Shown: positions 1 through 8,724, numbered from the stretch's first letter. The stretch is DNA of 32,241 nucleotides from JBGSOV01 sp964558715 (GCA_964558715.1 CAZLFD010000012.1:1-32241); one strand, 5' to 3'. Translations and numbers: made by a program. Notes: generated from the letters alone by a model not told the origin.

Positions 1-52
1 CCATTCTTTGTGAGTGAAAGAAAAGTGTCACGGGAATTGGGGCTTAGAAGAG
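1..52. repeat. Left copy of a 52-bp inverted repeat shared by both window ends
   Basis: This segment matches the reverse complement of 32186-32237 at 51 of 52 positions, the only difference being base 33 (G here, A in the other copy). Similarity stops abruptly after base 52. Because the match runs to the very first base, the repeat probably continues beyond the window. The likeliest reading is an assembly break inside a dispersed repeat. Terminal inverted repeats of a linear or mobile element are the alternative. Confidence 0.85.
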
Positions 53-134
53 CTTATCCGCTGATATTCTTGACATCCTTGGCAATTGATTTTTTCTGAA
101 AATTGTGAGAGAATTAAGAGATATACCTACAAAA

Positions 135-1523
135 ATGCGAATTCGGTTTCATGGTGCGGCAGGCGGAGTTACAGGCAGCAAACACCTCTTAGAGGTGGCG
201 GGCAGGCGTATTCTACTCGATTGCGGCATGTACCAGGGCAAGCGCAAAGACGCCGACCGCCTCAATCGTAATTTTCCGTTTGATGCTCACGCCATCGACG
301 CGGTAGTGCTTTCGCATGCGCATATCGACCATTCCGGATTATTGCCACTCCTGATTAAAAACGGTTACACCGGCCCGATTTATTGCACACCCGCCACCAA
401 AGATATCCTGCAACCGATGCTGCTTGATGCGGCGCACATTCAAGAAAGCGATGCCGAGTATTTTCTTAAAAAGAAGAAGCTGCGTGATAAGGCGATCTAT
501 CCCATCGAAGCGCTTTACACTACAGTCGATGCTGAGCAAACGCTTAATCTTCTCATTTCTAAAAAACAGCAAGAGACTTTTTCAGTATTCCCTGGGGTCG
601 ACGTCACTTTTTACAATGCCGGGCATGTGCTTGGCAGCGTGCAGATGATCATTGAAGCCGAAGGCAAAAAGCTCGCGTTTACCGGTGACTACGGCCGCAG
701 CGGGCGCAAAATTCTCAAAGATCCCGTACCTCTGCCCGAAGCCGATGCGATTATCAGTGAATCTACTTATGGCGGCAGGTCGCACTCGCCAGTTCCGCAA
801 AACAAAGACCAGCTTGCCGAGGTGATCATTAAAACAGCGAAAAAAGGCGGCAAACTCTTGATTCCCAGTTTTGCGCTCGAGCGCACGCAAGAACTACTCT
901 ACGACCTGCACGTGCTGTTTGATGAACGCCGTATCCCTAACATGCCGGTTTTTGTCGATTCACCCTTGGCAACCAAGTTCACGCGGATCTTTGAAAAAAA
1001 CAAAGAAGCTTTCGATGCTGAAACACGCGACTTTTTCCTCAGCAAAGGCAAAAATCCATTTACCTTCGCGAATCTGAAGCACACCGAAACGGTGGATGAC
1101 AGTAAGTCGCTCAACACGCGCATTGGTCCGTTTATCATCATTGCGGGCAGCGGTATGTGTGAAGGTGGGCGCATTCGCCATCATCTGCGCAATTCGTTGG
1201 GCGACCCGAAAAATACCATCATGTTTGTCGGTTACCAGGCCGAGCATACCCTCGGGCGCAAGTTGGTCGAGGGCCACAAAGAGGTGCAGATCTTCAACGA
1301 AATCTATCACGTCAGTGCCGATATTGAGTCGATCAGCGGCTACAGCGGCCATGGCGACCAAAAAGATTTGATTGAAAACATTACTCGCACCGATGGCATC
1401 CGCCAGATTTTCCTCGTGCATGGCGAGCCCGACCAACAAGAGATCATGGCGGCCAAACTGCGCGAAGAAGACCGTCCGTGGGAAATAATCATCCCAAAAC
1501 CAGGCGAAGAATTTACGGTCTGA
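135..1523 (+). CDS. MBL-fold / beta-CASP RNA-processing hydrolase (CPSF-like)
   Basis: The product is a metallo-beta-lactamase fold protein with a beta-CASP insertion, the architecture of CPSF73-like and bacterial RNase-J-related ribonucleases. It probably cuts or trims RNA in the cytoplasm. The N-terminus carries the zinc-binding SHAHIDH motif near residue 60, a GH...GS block near 180 and the GDYGR aspartate near 200. The C-terminal half has AGSGMCEGGR and SGYSGHGD, the late beta-CASP histidine motifs, followed by a final LVHGE. At 462 residues it has the length of this family. I chose the ATG at 135 because homology begins at once there (MRIRFHGAAGGVTGS); an in-frame GTG at 105 would add ten unconserved residues. 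No clear Shine-Dalgarno precedes it. It stands alone on the plus strand. Family assignment is firm, substrate unknown. Confidence 0.9.
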   Translation: MRIRFHGAAGGVTGSKHLLEVAGRRILLDCGMYQGKRKDADRLNRNFPFDAHAIDAVVLSHAHIDHSGLLPLLIKNGYTGPIYCTPATKDILQPMLLDAAHIQESDAEYFLKKKKLRDKAIYPIEALYTTVDAEQTLNLLISKKQQETFSVFPGVDVTFYNAGHVLGSVQMIIEAEGKKLAFTGDYGRSGRKILKDPVPLPEADAIISESTYGGRSHSPVPQNKDQLAEVIIKTAKKGGKLLIPSFALERTQELLYDLHVLFDERRIPNMPVFVDSPLATKFTRIFEKNKEAFDAETRDFFLSKGKNPFTFANLKHTETVDDSKSLNTRIGPFIIIAGSGMCEGGRIRHHLRNSLGDPKNTIMFVGYQAEHTLGRKLVEGHKEVQIFNEIYHVSADIESISGYSGHGDQKDLIENITRTDGIRQIFLVHGEPDQQEIMAAKLREEDRPWEIIIPKPGEEFTV

Positions 1524-1558
1524 TACTTGGGTGCGAAAGCAGAATCTCAAAAACAAAA

Positions 1559-1732
1559 ATGCAAAACTATAATCAATATCTCGTTGCCGGTACGTGTGGT
1601 TTTTTCGTTCCGCTCCTTCTCGTTATGTTTACGCATATCTGGAGTGTCTTCTGTGACGCGTATGTGATGATTATTTTTCAGTCGATACCCCAAGCGGTAG
1701 CAGCAGCACAGGTGATGATCGGGTTTTTCTGA
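1559..1732 (+). CDS. Possible small membrane protein (57 aa), uncertain
   Basis: A 57-codon ORF sits in the 240-bp gap between the beta-CASP gene and the acetyltransferase. The first third contains one strongly hydrophobic stretch (FFVPLLLVMFTHIW), consistent with one membrane segment, and the remainder is also hydrophobic. I recognise no family. It ends about 30 bases before the next gene, so co-transcription is possible. No convincing ribosome-binding site is visible. It may be a chance ORF. Confidence 0.25.
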   Translation: MQNYNQYLVAGTCGFFVPLLLVMFTHIWSVFCDAYVMIIFQSIPQAVAAAQVMIGFF

Positions 1733-1762
1733 TAAAATTTTACTGCCGATACGGATTAGAGA

Positions 1763-2251
1763 ATGATTGAAGTCAAAAAACTGTCGTCGGAGCATTGGCA
1801 AGAATATCGCGACCTACGCCTTGAAGCGCTTCGTCAGGACACCCTTGCATTTGGCGGTTCTTATGAAGAAGAGGTTACAAAGTCAGACGCGGAGTGGAAA
1901 AAAGAAATAGAGAATGTGCTATTCGCGATGGCAGATGAGAAAGCAATCGGTATGATCAAGTATATGTTTCATGCGAGAACGAAGATCAGGCACATCGCGA
2001 ATATCTACGGAGTGTATGTCAGCCAAGACTATCGATCTCGGGGAGTCGGTAAGATGTTGATGGAAGCGGCGCTTATGGAAATACGGAATAATCCAGAAAT
2101 CATTAAGATCAACCTGCATGTAAACCCCGTGCAAGAAGCTGCGCAAAAATTGTATGAGAGTTTTGGTTTTGAACCGGTCGGCACATTGAAAAAAGACCTT
2201 TTCATTGATGGAAGGTTTTATGATGAGGTGATTATGGAGAAGTATTTGTGA
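1763..2251 (+). CDS. GNAT-family N-acetyltransferase
   Basis: This 162-residue protein has the length and layout of a single-domain GNAT acyltransferase, which moves an acetyl group from acetyl-CoA to an amine. The acetyl-CoA pyrophosphate-binding signature is visible as QDYRSRGVGKML near residue 95, following the beta-4 strand NIYGVYVS. A C-terminal LYESFGFEPVG is the usual beta-alpha-beta tail, followed by an aromatic strand. The N-terminus resembles the protein/antibiotic acetyltransferase branch, but the substrate cannot be inferred. It converges on the aminotransferase gene, and the two are separated by a large hairpin repeat followed by a T-run that could terminate it. Confidence 0.85.
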   Translation: MIEVKKLSSEHWQEYRDLRLEALRQDTLAFGGSYEEEVTKSDAEWKKEIENVLFAMADEKAIGMIKYMFHARTKIRHIANIYGVYVSQDYRSRGVGKMLMEAALMEIRNNPEIIKINLHVNPVQEAAQKLYESFGFEPVGTLKKDLFIDGRFYDEVIMEKYL

Positions 2252-2358
2252 TGCCTCTTTGCGCGGAGTGAGTATAACGAACGACGTGGCAATCTGAAAA
2301 AACAACAAAAAAACTGGATTGCTTCGGTCGTACACCTTCTCGCAACGAGGCATTTTTG
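2252..2358. repeat. Imperfect hairpin repeat of the TTGCG...GCAATC type; likely terminator
   Basis: The arms beginning TGCCTC (2252) and ending GAGGCA (2352) form a long imperfect inverted repeat around an A-rich centre, with CAATC and GATTG as inner arms. A T-run follows immediately (2353-2357). Elements with TTGCGAGG...GCAATC arms are common intergenic repeats in many bacteria. It fills the convergent gap between the acetyltransferase and the aminotransferase and could terminate transcription. Confidence 0.6.
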
Positions 2359-2365
2359 ATCGTGT

Positions 2366-3544
2366 CTATAAATGTTCCGCAATTCGCCTTGCCGCTTCTT
2401 TCGTTGTTTCTAAATCTGGCACCAAAGCAAAGCGCACATAAAATTCACCCGGGTTTTCACCGCGTACGGTGTCGCTTATCCAGCCACCTGGCGTAACGAC
2501 CACAGCGATTTTTGGGTCTAATAATTTCTTCGCAAATTCTACTCCCGTCATGCCATCTGGTGTTTTTTGCCACACATAAAAAGTGGCCTCCGGTTCGCGC
2601 ACGCTTAGCCCGGCAGAGCGCAATCCCTCAAATAGCACCTCTTTACGTTTGGTATATTTTTGGCGCATGTCCGCGACATGGGTTTCATCACCAAGCGCCG
2701 CGATAGCGGCTTCTTGCACAAAATCAGGCGTACCACTATCGATGTTCGTCTTTACTTTTTTGAATGCGGCGACAATTTTTTCATCCCCCGCGACCCAGCC
2801 CACACGGTAACCCGTCATGTTCGAGCGCTTGCTGAGCGAACCAAAAGCAACCACACCTTCTTTGGCGAATTCTAAAATCGAACGCGGCTTTTTCGCTGCA
2901 TCGTAATAGATCTCGGTGTAGCATTCATCCGAGGCGATGATGATATTCCACTTTTTCGCCCAGGCGATCAGCTCTTGCCAAAACTCGTCGGTCGCTACCG
3001 CCCCAGTCGGGTTACTGGGCGAGCAGATCCAAATGATCTTCGCTTTTTCGGCGACTTCGTCTGACACCTCGCTTACATCCGGCAAAAAGTTGTTCTCCTC
3101 TCGCAGCGGGAGGAGGAAGTTCTCGCCACCTGCAAAACTGGTGCCTCTTTGATACGGCGGATACCCCGGAGTAGGGGAGATGACAATGTCGCCTGAGTCA
3201 ATGAATCCTAATGGAAAATTGAACACCGCTTCTTTACTGCCGATGGTCGAAGTGATTTCCGTTGCCGCATCAAGCTTGATGCCGAAACGCTGCTCGTGCC
3301 AGTCGGCAATCTTCTGCAAAAAATCGGGTGAACCGGTGTAGCTGGGGTAGCCGCTCGATTTATGCTTATCGGCTCCGGCCTTGAGCGCATTACGAATAAA
3401 CTCTGGTGTTGGGTCGATGGGGTCGCCCACGCCAAAATCGATTGGGGTGATGCCGGCTTTTTTTAATTTTGCGACTTCGTTGTCGACTTCGGCGAAGGCG
3501 TAGCCGCCCAAATCGGCAATGCGTTTTGAAAGCTTAATATTCAT
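2366..3544 (-). CDS. Class I/II PLP-dependent aminotransferase (DapL/DapC-like)
   Basis: A 392-residue fold-type I aminotransferase. The PLP-binding lysine is Lys239 in SLSKRSNMTGYRVGW, a motif close to those of LL-diaminopimelate and succinyl-diaminopimelate aminotransferases. Other conserved elements are the SPSNPTGA loop (Asn178), the ASDECY aspartate (Asp206) and the N-terminal FGVGDP block. The length is normal for the family. The nearby glutamate racemase gene makes a role in cell-wall amino-acid supply (diaminopimelate) attractive, but members of this branch also act on other amino acids, so I do not name it dapL. No operon partner: the upstream region is a 317-bp repeat-bearing gap and the downstream neighbour converges. 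Confidence 0.88.
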   Translation of the reverse strand: MNIKLSKRIADLGGYAFAEVDNEVAKLKKAGITPIDFGVGDPIDPTPEFIRNALKAGADKHKSSGYPSYTGSPDFLQKIADWHEQRFGIKLDAATEITSTIGSKEAVFNFPLGFIDSGDIVISPTPGYPPYQRGTSFAGGENFLLPLREENNFLPDVSEVSDEVAEKAKIIWICSPSNPTGAVATDEFWQELIAWAKKWNIIIASDECYTEIYYDAAKKPRSILEFAKEGVVAFGSLSKRSNMTGYRVGWVAGDEKIVAAFKKVKTNIDSGTPDFVQEAAIAALGDETHVADMRQKYTKRKEVLFEGLRSAGLSVREPEATFYVWQKTPDGMTGVEFAKKLLDPKIAVVVTPGGWISDTVRGENPGEFYVRFALVPDLETTKEAARRIAEHL

Positions 3545-3604
3545 CTCATTAATAAAAATTCCGCAGTATTGTGCCAGTTAGATTAGGGGATGTAAACAAC
3601 AGTG

Positions 3605-3775
3605 CGCTCACTTCTTCCGCTTAAGATAAGAGGAAGACCGAGATGGAGTTATGATACTTTGGAACTCCCCCGAATGAGAGCATAAGAGTCGGTGAGAATC
3701 TCTACCCCTCCAACCCCCTGTCTAGAAGGAGAGATCCACCCAAAATCTCACCCAGCCTTCTTGACCGGTGGATTA
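3605..3775. repeat. Composite intergenic repeat block upstream of murI
   Basis: The 317-bp gap between the divergent aminotransferase and murI holds three pieces. Bases 3611-3634 match the reverse complement of 22767-22790 at 23 of 24 positions and fold as a CTTA/TAAG hairpin. Bases 3691-3726 are a reverse-oriented relative of the AGGGGGAGTTGGAGGGGG element found at 18264 and 25866. ATCCACC (3734) pairs with GGTGGAT (3767). No gene was found here. Confidence 0.65.
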
Positions 3776-3861
3776 ATTCCATTCACATTAGTTTTCGGAA
3801 AACAGCGTATTATCTCTTTTCTTAATCCTGTAGTCTGTCATCTGTCATCTGACAACTTGTA

Positions 3862-4704
3862 ATGATTGGAATCTTCGACAGCGGCTTTGGCGGGCTTACA
3901 ACACTGCATGAGTGGGAGCGGATAGCCCCCAAGTACGATATCCTCTTTCTTGGTGATTCGGCTCGTACGCCGTACGGCACCCGCGGAACAGAAACCGTTA
4001 CCCGCTTTACCGAAGAAGGCGTAAATTGGCTTTTCGATCATGGCGCGACCGTCGTGCTTATCGCTTGCAACACTGCGAGCGCTGATGCTTTGCGTCATTT
4101 GCAGGCAAAATATCCTGACCGAAAAATTCTGGGCGTGACGATTCCTGCGGTAGAAGAGGCGTTAGAAAAAACTCGCTTTGGCCGCATCGGTATAATCGGT
4201 ACACGTGGCACAGTCGCATCCGGGAACTACGAAAAAGAAATCATCAAACTTGCTCCCACTAGGTATAAACCAACAGATTCGCGAGCGCTCGAAGCTCCGA
4301 AAGTAATTAGTATTGCCGCGCCGCTTCTAGTTCCGCTTGTAGAAGAAGGCTGGACCCAGAAGCCAGAAACACGCACGATTATCAAAAAATATTTGCAACC
4401 ACTGAAGTCGGCGAATATCGATACGCTCGTTCTTGGCTGTACGCATTATCCATTACTTGAAAAAGAATTCGACCGCCTCGTCGGCAAGCGCTGCACGGTT
4501 ATTAACAGCGGCGCGGCGCAAGCACACAAGTTTTTCGATTACCTGCAGCGCCACTCAGAAATCGAGCATCAGCTCACCAAAAATGGCACAAAAAAGTTTT
4601 ATACTACAGACGATACCGAGCGTTTTCGCGAACTCGGCAGCAAGTTCTTGCGCAGGCAAATCGGGAGAGAAACGGTGGAAAGAATTACCGTTCAGAAGGT
4701 ATAA
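3862..4704 (+). CDS. murI: Glutamate racemase
   Basis: MurI interconverts L- and D-glutamate to supply D-glutamate for peptidoglycan. All expected motifs are present. DSGFGG at the N-terminus includes the conserved Asp6. The first catalytic cysteine is Cys69 in ACNTAS, and the second is Cys193 in GCTHYP, followed by His195. The GDSARTPYG loop is intact. At 280 residues it is slightly longer than average, the extra length being a basic C-terminal tail. The ATG follows a short tandem duplication (TGTCATC twice) and has no obvious Shine-Dalgarno. Its 3' end overlaps a small opposite-strand ORF by about 20 bp. With a cell-wall racemase, the cell presumably makes its own peptidoglycan. Confidence 0.95.
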   Translation: MIGIFDSGFGGLTTLHEWERIAPKYDILFLGDSARTPYGTRGTETVTRFTEEGVNWLFDHGATVVLIACNTASADALRHLQAKYPDRKILGVTIPAVEEALEKTRFGRIGIIGTRGTVASGNYEKEIIKLAPTRYKPTDSRALEAPKVISIAAPLLVPLVEEGWTQKPETRTIIKKYLQPLKSANIDTLVLGCTHYPLLEKEFDRLVGKRCTVINSGAAQAHKFFDYLQRHSEIEHQLTKNGTKKFYTTDDTERFRELGSKFLRRQIGRETVERITVQKV

Positions 4705-4927
4705 CGCGTACTTGGAAATGAGGTCCAATATTTTCATAAATCCACCTCCGCACACTTTCTGAATCAATCAGATTATCGCACGTTACACTGGCAGTGACTG
4801 GTTGTATGGCACCTAATTCCACACCACTAAGTTCAGGCATTTGGAGTAGTGCTCCAGCAACATAAGGCATGTAAACCTCGTCTCTGGGGCCATGATAGGT
4901 CACCTCTATTATTTGTCGATTGCGCAT
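4685..4927 (-). CDS. Hypothetical protein (80 aa)
   Basis: This is an 80-codon ORF of ordinary composition starting MRNRQIIEVTYHGPRDEVYMPYV. It has no membrane segment or signal peptide and I recognise no family. The mixed alpha/beta-looking sequence resembles a small soluble domain. It lies downstream of the short-chain dehydrogenase on the same strand with about 70 bp between them, so the two may be co-transcribed. Its last 20 bases overlap the end of murI on the opposite strand. Its existence is plausible because the gap has no better ORF, but there is no independent support. Confidence 0.45.
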   Translation of the reverse strand: MRNRQIIEVTYHGPRDEVYMPYVAGALLQMPELSGVELGAIQPVTASVTCDNLIDSESVRRWIYENIGPHFQVRVIPSER

Positions 4928-4997
4928 ATGTGTAATTGCAAAAATATGTGGGTGCTACTTTATACAATCGTATTCTTAGGTCAAGCATAAACCCGGT

Positions 4998-5753
4998 CTA
5001 TTTTTTTACGAAGCGCGTCGCTCCTACCTGCGCTGTGGGCATTACGAGCATCTGGTCGATGTTCACACTCTTCGGGCGAGAAAGGGCAAACACGATTGTT
5101 TCTGCGATATCGTGCGCGTAGAGTGGAGTAAATCCTTCGTATACCGTATCGGCCTTGGTCTTGTCTCCCTTGAAACGTACTGTCGAAAACTCGGTATCTA
5201 CGGCGCCTGGCGCAATATCCGTTACTCGCACACCTGTGCCATGCAGGTCTTCGCGCAGTGTTTGGCTCAGCATTCTTACATACGCCTTGGTACCACAATA
5301 TACCGAACCGCCTTCGTAGGCATCGTACCCGGCGATAGAGCTGATGTTGACGATGTGCCCTTGTGTACGCTTTAGAAAAGGAACGGCAAGTTGCGCGACA
5401 CGCGTAAAGGCCTTGATATTGATATCGATCATCTGCTCAAAATCTGCCCAGTCGCTCTCGTCGATTGCAGCTTTTCCGAGCACGAACCCAGCGTTGTTGA
5501 TAAGCCCGTCGATTTCAAAATCTTTGATCTCCGCGAAAAATCTCTCTATCGCACGCAAATCTCCTAAGTCGATTGTAAAGGGTTTTACTTCGATGCCATA
5601 CTCGCGCTCTAATTCCGCTTTTAACTCTTCTAAACGTTTTGTGCGCCGCGCGAGCAGAATCAAACTCTTTTTTTCTTTCGCCAGTAATCGTGCGCATGCT
5701 GCGCCGATGCCCGAACTGGCGCCAGTGATGAGAAAGTAAGGCTGCTTTTGCAT
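4998..5753 (-). CDS. Short-chain dehydrogenase/reductase (YdfG-like)
   Basis: A classical SDR of 251 residues with a Rossmann fold. The glycine-rich cofactor motif is TGASSGIG (residues 10-17), LLARRTKR suggests NADP(H) preference, and NNAG lies at 86-89. The catalytic triad is complete: Ser139 in NISSIAG, Tyr152 and Lys156 in YCGTK. The closest named relatives are YdfG-type NADP-dependent 3-hydroxy acid/serine dehydrogenases, judged by the PGAVDTEF and C-terminal regions. The true substrate is not visible. It diverges from the Xer recombinase gene. Confidence 0.9.
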   Translation of the reverse strand: MQKQPYFLITGASSGIGAACARLLAKEKKSLILLARRTKRLEELKAELEREYGIEVKPFTIDLGDLRAIERFFAEIKDFEIDGLINNAGFVLGKAAIDESDWADFEQMIDINIKAFTRVAQLAVPFLKRTQGHIVNISSIAGYDAYEGGSVYCGTKAYVRMLSQTLREDLHGTGVRVTDIAPGAVDTEFSTVRFKGDKTKADTVYEGFTPLYAHDIAETIVFALSRPKSVNIDQMLVMPTAQVGATRFVKK

Positions 5754-5856
5754 TGAATCTATTGTTCGAGCAAGAGTGTAGCCTACTCTTTACAGAGAAC
5801 AAAACATCAATACCTGCAGTAACGTTTTTTCAGAAATTCCGTTAGAATCGGAGTTG

Positions 5857-6768
5857 ATGACAACCACGCAAAAAACTATCGGCGAGTTGGTGCAAGATTT
5901 TTTGGTGTACCTCGAAGTCGCCAAAAACAGAAGCGAGCGTACATTACAAAACTATCGCCATTACCTGCGGCGCTTTGCTGTATTTAGCGGTGCAAAAAAA
6001 ACGCCGCGAGATATCGACCAAAAACTGGTACAAGATTTCCGCCTTTTTCTCCATCGACAAACTCCTCAATTATCTATCAAAACCCAGCACTATCACCTTT
6101 GTGCACTCAGGAGCTTTCTGAAGTACCTGCAAAAAAACGACATCGAGACGATGGCAGCAGAAAAAGTTGATCTGCCGAAGCTGCCCGACCGGCAGGTAGA
6201 GTTTTTGACGAAAGAAGAATTGGATATGTTTTTTGAAAATCTACCGCGTGAATCGATTCTCGATGCGCGCAACTTCGCCATTTGCGAAACCTTGTACTCC
6301 ACTGGGCTTCGAGTGTCTGAGTTGTGCGCCTTAGATAAGCCACATGTCAACCTGAAAACGCGGCAGTTTGCGGTGCGCGGCAAAGGCGGCAAAATGCGCA
6401 TTGTCTTTCTCACCGACCGCGCGGTCGATGCCTTGCAGCACTACTTCGACAAACGTACCGACAACCTGGCTCCGGTTTTTATCAGTCACGCGCGCAAATC
6501 GCACGAGGCAATCGATGGTGAAAAGCGCCGCCTTACGCGAGCGGTTGTTGAAACTGTTGTGCGCGAAGCGGCGTTTCGCGCTGGCATCATTAAGCCGGTC
6601 ACGCCGCACACGCTTCGCCACAGTTTCGCCACCACCCTGCTTGGTAATGGTGCCGATCTACGTGCTATCCAAATGATGCTCGGGCACAGCACTATCGCTA
6701 CTACTCAGGTCTACACGCATATCACCGACAAAAACCTCAAAGAAGTGCACGAAAAGTTTCATCGGTAG
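5857..6768 (+). CDS. Xer-family tyrosine site-specific recombinase (XerC/XerD-like)
   Basis: A 303-residue tyrosine recombinase. The N-terminal SAM-like core-binding domain (about 1-100) is followed by the catalytic domain with every active-site residue in place: Arg152 (STGLRVSEL), Lys176 (GKGGK), His251 and Arg254 (HTLRHSF), His277 (GHSTIATTQ) and nucleophile Tyr286 (VYTH). The length and the absence of insertions fit a chromosome-dimer-resolving Xer protein rather than a phage integrase. I use the ATG at 5857, preceded by GGAG at 5850; a TTG three bases earlier is unnecessary. No dif site was recognised in the window. It may be the sole Xer protein, as in archaea and many reduced bacteria, so I do not choose between XerC and XerD. 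Confidence 0.92.
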   Translation: MTTTQKTIGELVQDFLVYLEVAKNRSERTLQNYRHYLRRFAVFSGAKKTPRDIDQKLVQDFRLFLHRQTPQLSIKTQHYHLCALRSFLKYLQKNDIETMAAEKVDLPKLPDRQVEFLTKEELDMFFENLPRESILDARNFAICETLYSTGLRVSELCALDKPHVNLKTRQFAVRGKGGKMRIVFLTDRAVDALQHYFDKRTDNLAPVFISHARKSHEAIDGEKRRLTRAVVETVVREAAFRAGIIKPVTPHTLRHSFATTLLGNGADLRAIQMMLGHSTIATTQVYTHITDKNLKEVHEKFHR

Positions 6769-6796
6769 CAATTTTTGCTTTCCCAGTTATTTTTGA

Positions 6797-6836
6797 GACC
6801 CCTGTTTCTCCTCCAAACTCACACCTGAGACAGGGG
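6797..6836. other. Hairpin between the Xer gene and the YjbQ-family gene
   Basis: CCCCTGTTTC (6799-6808) pairs with GAGACAGGGG (6827-6836), giving a ten-pair stem with one G-T pair and an 18-nt loop. There is no T-run after it on either strand, so it is a weak candidate terminator or a leader structure for the downstream gene. Confidence 0.4.
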
Positions 6837-6969
6837 GGTGACGCAGTTTGGGTATATCGCTTGTTTTTGGCATCAGTTGTTTGCAGGGAAAAATCTCTCT
6901 TTCACGGGCAGACACATTGGCCTGTCCTTGCACTTGCAAATTTTGACTATTCCCGCAACAATAGTGGTG

Positions 6970-7374
6970 ATGCTCACTCTCACCATCACCACAAAAGAAG
7001 CAACCGAACTCGTAGATATTACGAGCAATCTTGCCGAAGCGATTCGCAAAAATGCATGGCGCGAAGGCGTTCTCTGTATTTTTTGCCCACATACGACTGG
7101 CGGCATAACTCTCAACGAAAACTGGGATGCCGATGTGCGGCACGATATTCTCCTCAAGATCAACGAGGCGTTTGCCAATGACGAGCGCTTTCGCCATTTA
7201 GAAGGGAATTCCGATGCGCACATTAAAGCCTCACTCTTTGGTGCATCTGAAACGGTCATTGTGAGCGAGGGCAAACTGCAATTGGGAAAATGGCAGGGAA
7301 TTTATTTTACCGAATGGGACGGTGCGCGCGAACGCGAAGTATATGTACAATTTATTCCATCGCAACCTGTATAA
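6970..7374 (+). CDS. YjbQ / UPF0047 family protein
   Basis: This 134-residue protein belongs to the small beta-rich UPF0047 (YjbQ) family, whose members have been linked to weak thiamine-phosphate synthase activity but have no settled role. The family core is clear: CPHTTGGITLNEN, then DADVRHDIL, HLEGNSDAHIK, and LGKWQGIYFTEWDG near the C-terminus. The histidines in these motifs form a conserved metal or anion site in solved relatives. The reading frame is open for another 44 codons upstream, but that extension overlaps the hairpin at 6797 and is not family-like. The ATG at 6970 gives the standard length. Confidence 0.85.
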   Translation: MLTLTITTKEATELVDITSNLAEAIRKNAWREGVLCIFCPHTTGGITLNENWDADVRHDILLKINEAFANDERFRHLEGNSDAHIKASLFGASETVIVSEGKLQLGKWQGIYFTEWDGAREREVYVQFIPSQPV

Positions 7375-7394
7375 TCCCGTAACAAGAGCGAAGC

Positions 7395-7589
7395 CGCGCA
7401 GCGTCGTTGCGCTGAACGACTGCAGCGGAGAGAAGACGCAATCCAAACGTAAACAATAAACCAAAACGGAAAATAGCAGACCTTTTTGACTATCTGTAGT
7501 ATTTGGACGGTTAGATTGTCGCCTCGTCCCCTCAGCAAATTGAGGAACGTCTAAATTTGGTGAGAGGCTCCTCGCAAAGACGCTGCGCG
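7395..7589. repeat. Long inverted repeat (CGCGCAGCGTC-TTGCG arms) before the S74 gene
   Basis: CGCGCAGCGTC-G-TTGCG at 7395-7411 matches the reverse complement of 7573-7589 at 16 of 17 positions. Inner pieces (GCAATCC near 7437, AGATTG near 7513) resemble the element at 2252. A short CCTCA...TGAGG hairpin lies near 7532. This fills the 270-bp gap; no gene was found. The right arm ends two bases before the -35 box of the next promoter. Confidence 0.6.
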
Positions 7590-7591
7590 TT

Positions 7592-7621
7592 TTGACACAA
7601 CATCGCAAAAAATGGTATAAA
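7592..7621 (+). promoter_or_regulatory. Sigma70-type promoter of the S74 surface-protein gene
   Basis: TTGACA (7592-7597), an 18-bp spacer, then TATAAA (7616-7621). The expected start near 7628 gives a leader of about 17 nt before the ATG at 7645. Confidence 0.65.
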
Positions 7622-7644
7622 AGAGATGTCTTTCGTAATTCGAC

Positions 7645-8721
7645 ATGAAAATCTTTCAAGCCCTTCTCTCTCGCACAGGCTTTCTGATGGGCGGCTTTGT
7701 TTTTGCCGTAGGCCTTAGCGCCGCGTATGCCGCCTGGGCACCGATTCAAAAAACTCCATTACAGCCGCTGTATGCGGATGACTGGAACACGATTGCGCAT
7801 CACACCAGTAGCTGGGAGCGGGAAGGCACCTCTATTGCGCCGGGGGATAATATTTTTTTGAATACATCTGGGGCGATCGGCATCGGTGCCAATACGATAT
7901 CGACCGGTCTTAAAGTCGATATCGAGGGGAAGGTCGGCGCTACGGAATTTTGTAATGCCGATGGAACGAATTGTATTCCGCAGACGGGTGTTGGCATTGT
8001 GCAAGGGGTGATTCCCGGAGGCGGTTTACGGATTGATGGAAACCGTGGATTAGGGCTGACCCTCACGGGATGCGTGAGCGGGCATGTACTCAAATTTGAT
8101 GGTAGCAACTGGAGTTGCGCGACCGATAATGCCGGGCAGAGTGGAGCCGGCACGGTTACCAATGTCACCACAGGCTCTGGCTTGACCGGCGGGCCGATTA
8201 TCGACAGTGGAACGATTGCCGTCAGTGCGCCGACCTGCGACCCTACTTCGCAAAAACTGGTCTGGAACGGCTCGGCCTTTAGCTGCGCGACCGATCAGGC
8301 AAACGCCTCACAGTGGGCGACCTCGGGCGCAAATATCTACTACCAATCCGGCAATGTCGGCATTGGCACTACCAACCCAGCAATGAAGCTTGATGTTGCG
8401 GGCAGTGTACGCGCAACCGAATTTCTCTACTCTAGCGACGCAAATCTGAAATCAAATATCGCCACGCTCAGCAACTCTGTCGAAAAACTGCAGGCGATCC
8501 GTGGCGTATCTTTCGATTGGAATGAGAGCGGTAAAGCGGATATCGGCGTTATCGCGCAAGAGGTAGAATCTGCCTTTCCTGAGGCAGTAATAACGGATGC
8601 ATCGACTGGTTTAAAATCCGTCGATTACGCGGCGCTTATCGCACCTCTCATCGAAGCGGTCAAGACGCAGCAAGTCGAAATCGACACCCTGCAAGCTCAA
8701 GTAGAAGCGCTTTCTCAGTAA
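7645..8721 (+). CDS. Secreted surface protein with C-terminal peptidase S74 intramolecular chaperone
   Basis: A 358-residue exported protein. Residues 1-30 are a signal peptide (hydrophobic FLMGGFVFAVGLSAAYA, probable cleavage after AYA). The middle is glycine-rich, beta-type sequence with a repeated unit of the form L-F/W-G-S-x-SCATD near residues 150 and 210, followed by NVGIGTTNPAMKLDVAG, a pattern typical of trimeric phage tail fibres. The C-terminus from about 262 is a peptidase S74 domain, with the autocleavage dyad spaced as in endosialidases: Ser264 and Lys269 in SSDANLK. The chaperone helps the trimer fold, then cleaves itself off; the last 30 residues form a coiled coil. The product is probably a trimeric adhesin-like fibre. 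It is followed three bases later by a second secreted protein gene. Confidence 0.85.
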   Translation: MKIFQALLSRTGFLMGGFVFAVGLSAAYAAWAPIQKTPLQPLYADDWNTIAHHTSSWEREGTSIAPGDNIFLNTSGAIGIGANTISTGLKVDIEGKVGATEFCNADGTNCIPQTGVGIVQGVIPGGGLRIDGNRGLGLTLTGCVSGHVLKFDGSNWSCATDNAGQSGAGTVTNVTTGSGLTGGPIIDSGTIAVSAPTCDPTSQKLVWNGSAFSCATDQANASQWATSGANIYYQSGNVGIGTTNPAMKLDVAGSVRATEFLYSSDANLKSNIATLSNSVEKLQAIRGVSFDWNESGKADIGVIAQEVESAFPEAVITDASTGLKSVDYAALIAPLIEAVKTQQVEIDTLQAQVEALSQ

Positions 8722-8724
8722 TCC

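Noticed and set aside
105..135. Upstream GTG start for the beta-CASP hydrolase
   Set aside because: It adds ten unconserved residues; conserved MBL sequence begins at the ATG at 135.
960..1556. Opposite-strand ORF inside the beta-CASP gene
   Set aside because: It is complementary to strongly conserved coding sequence and has no motif of its own.
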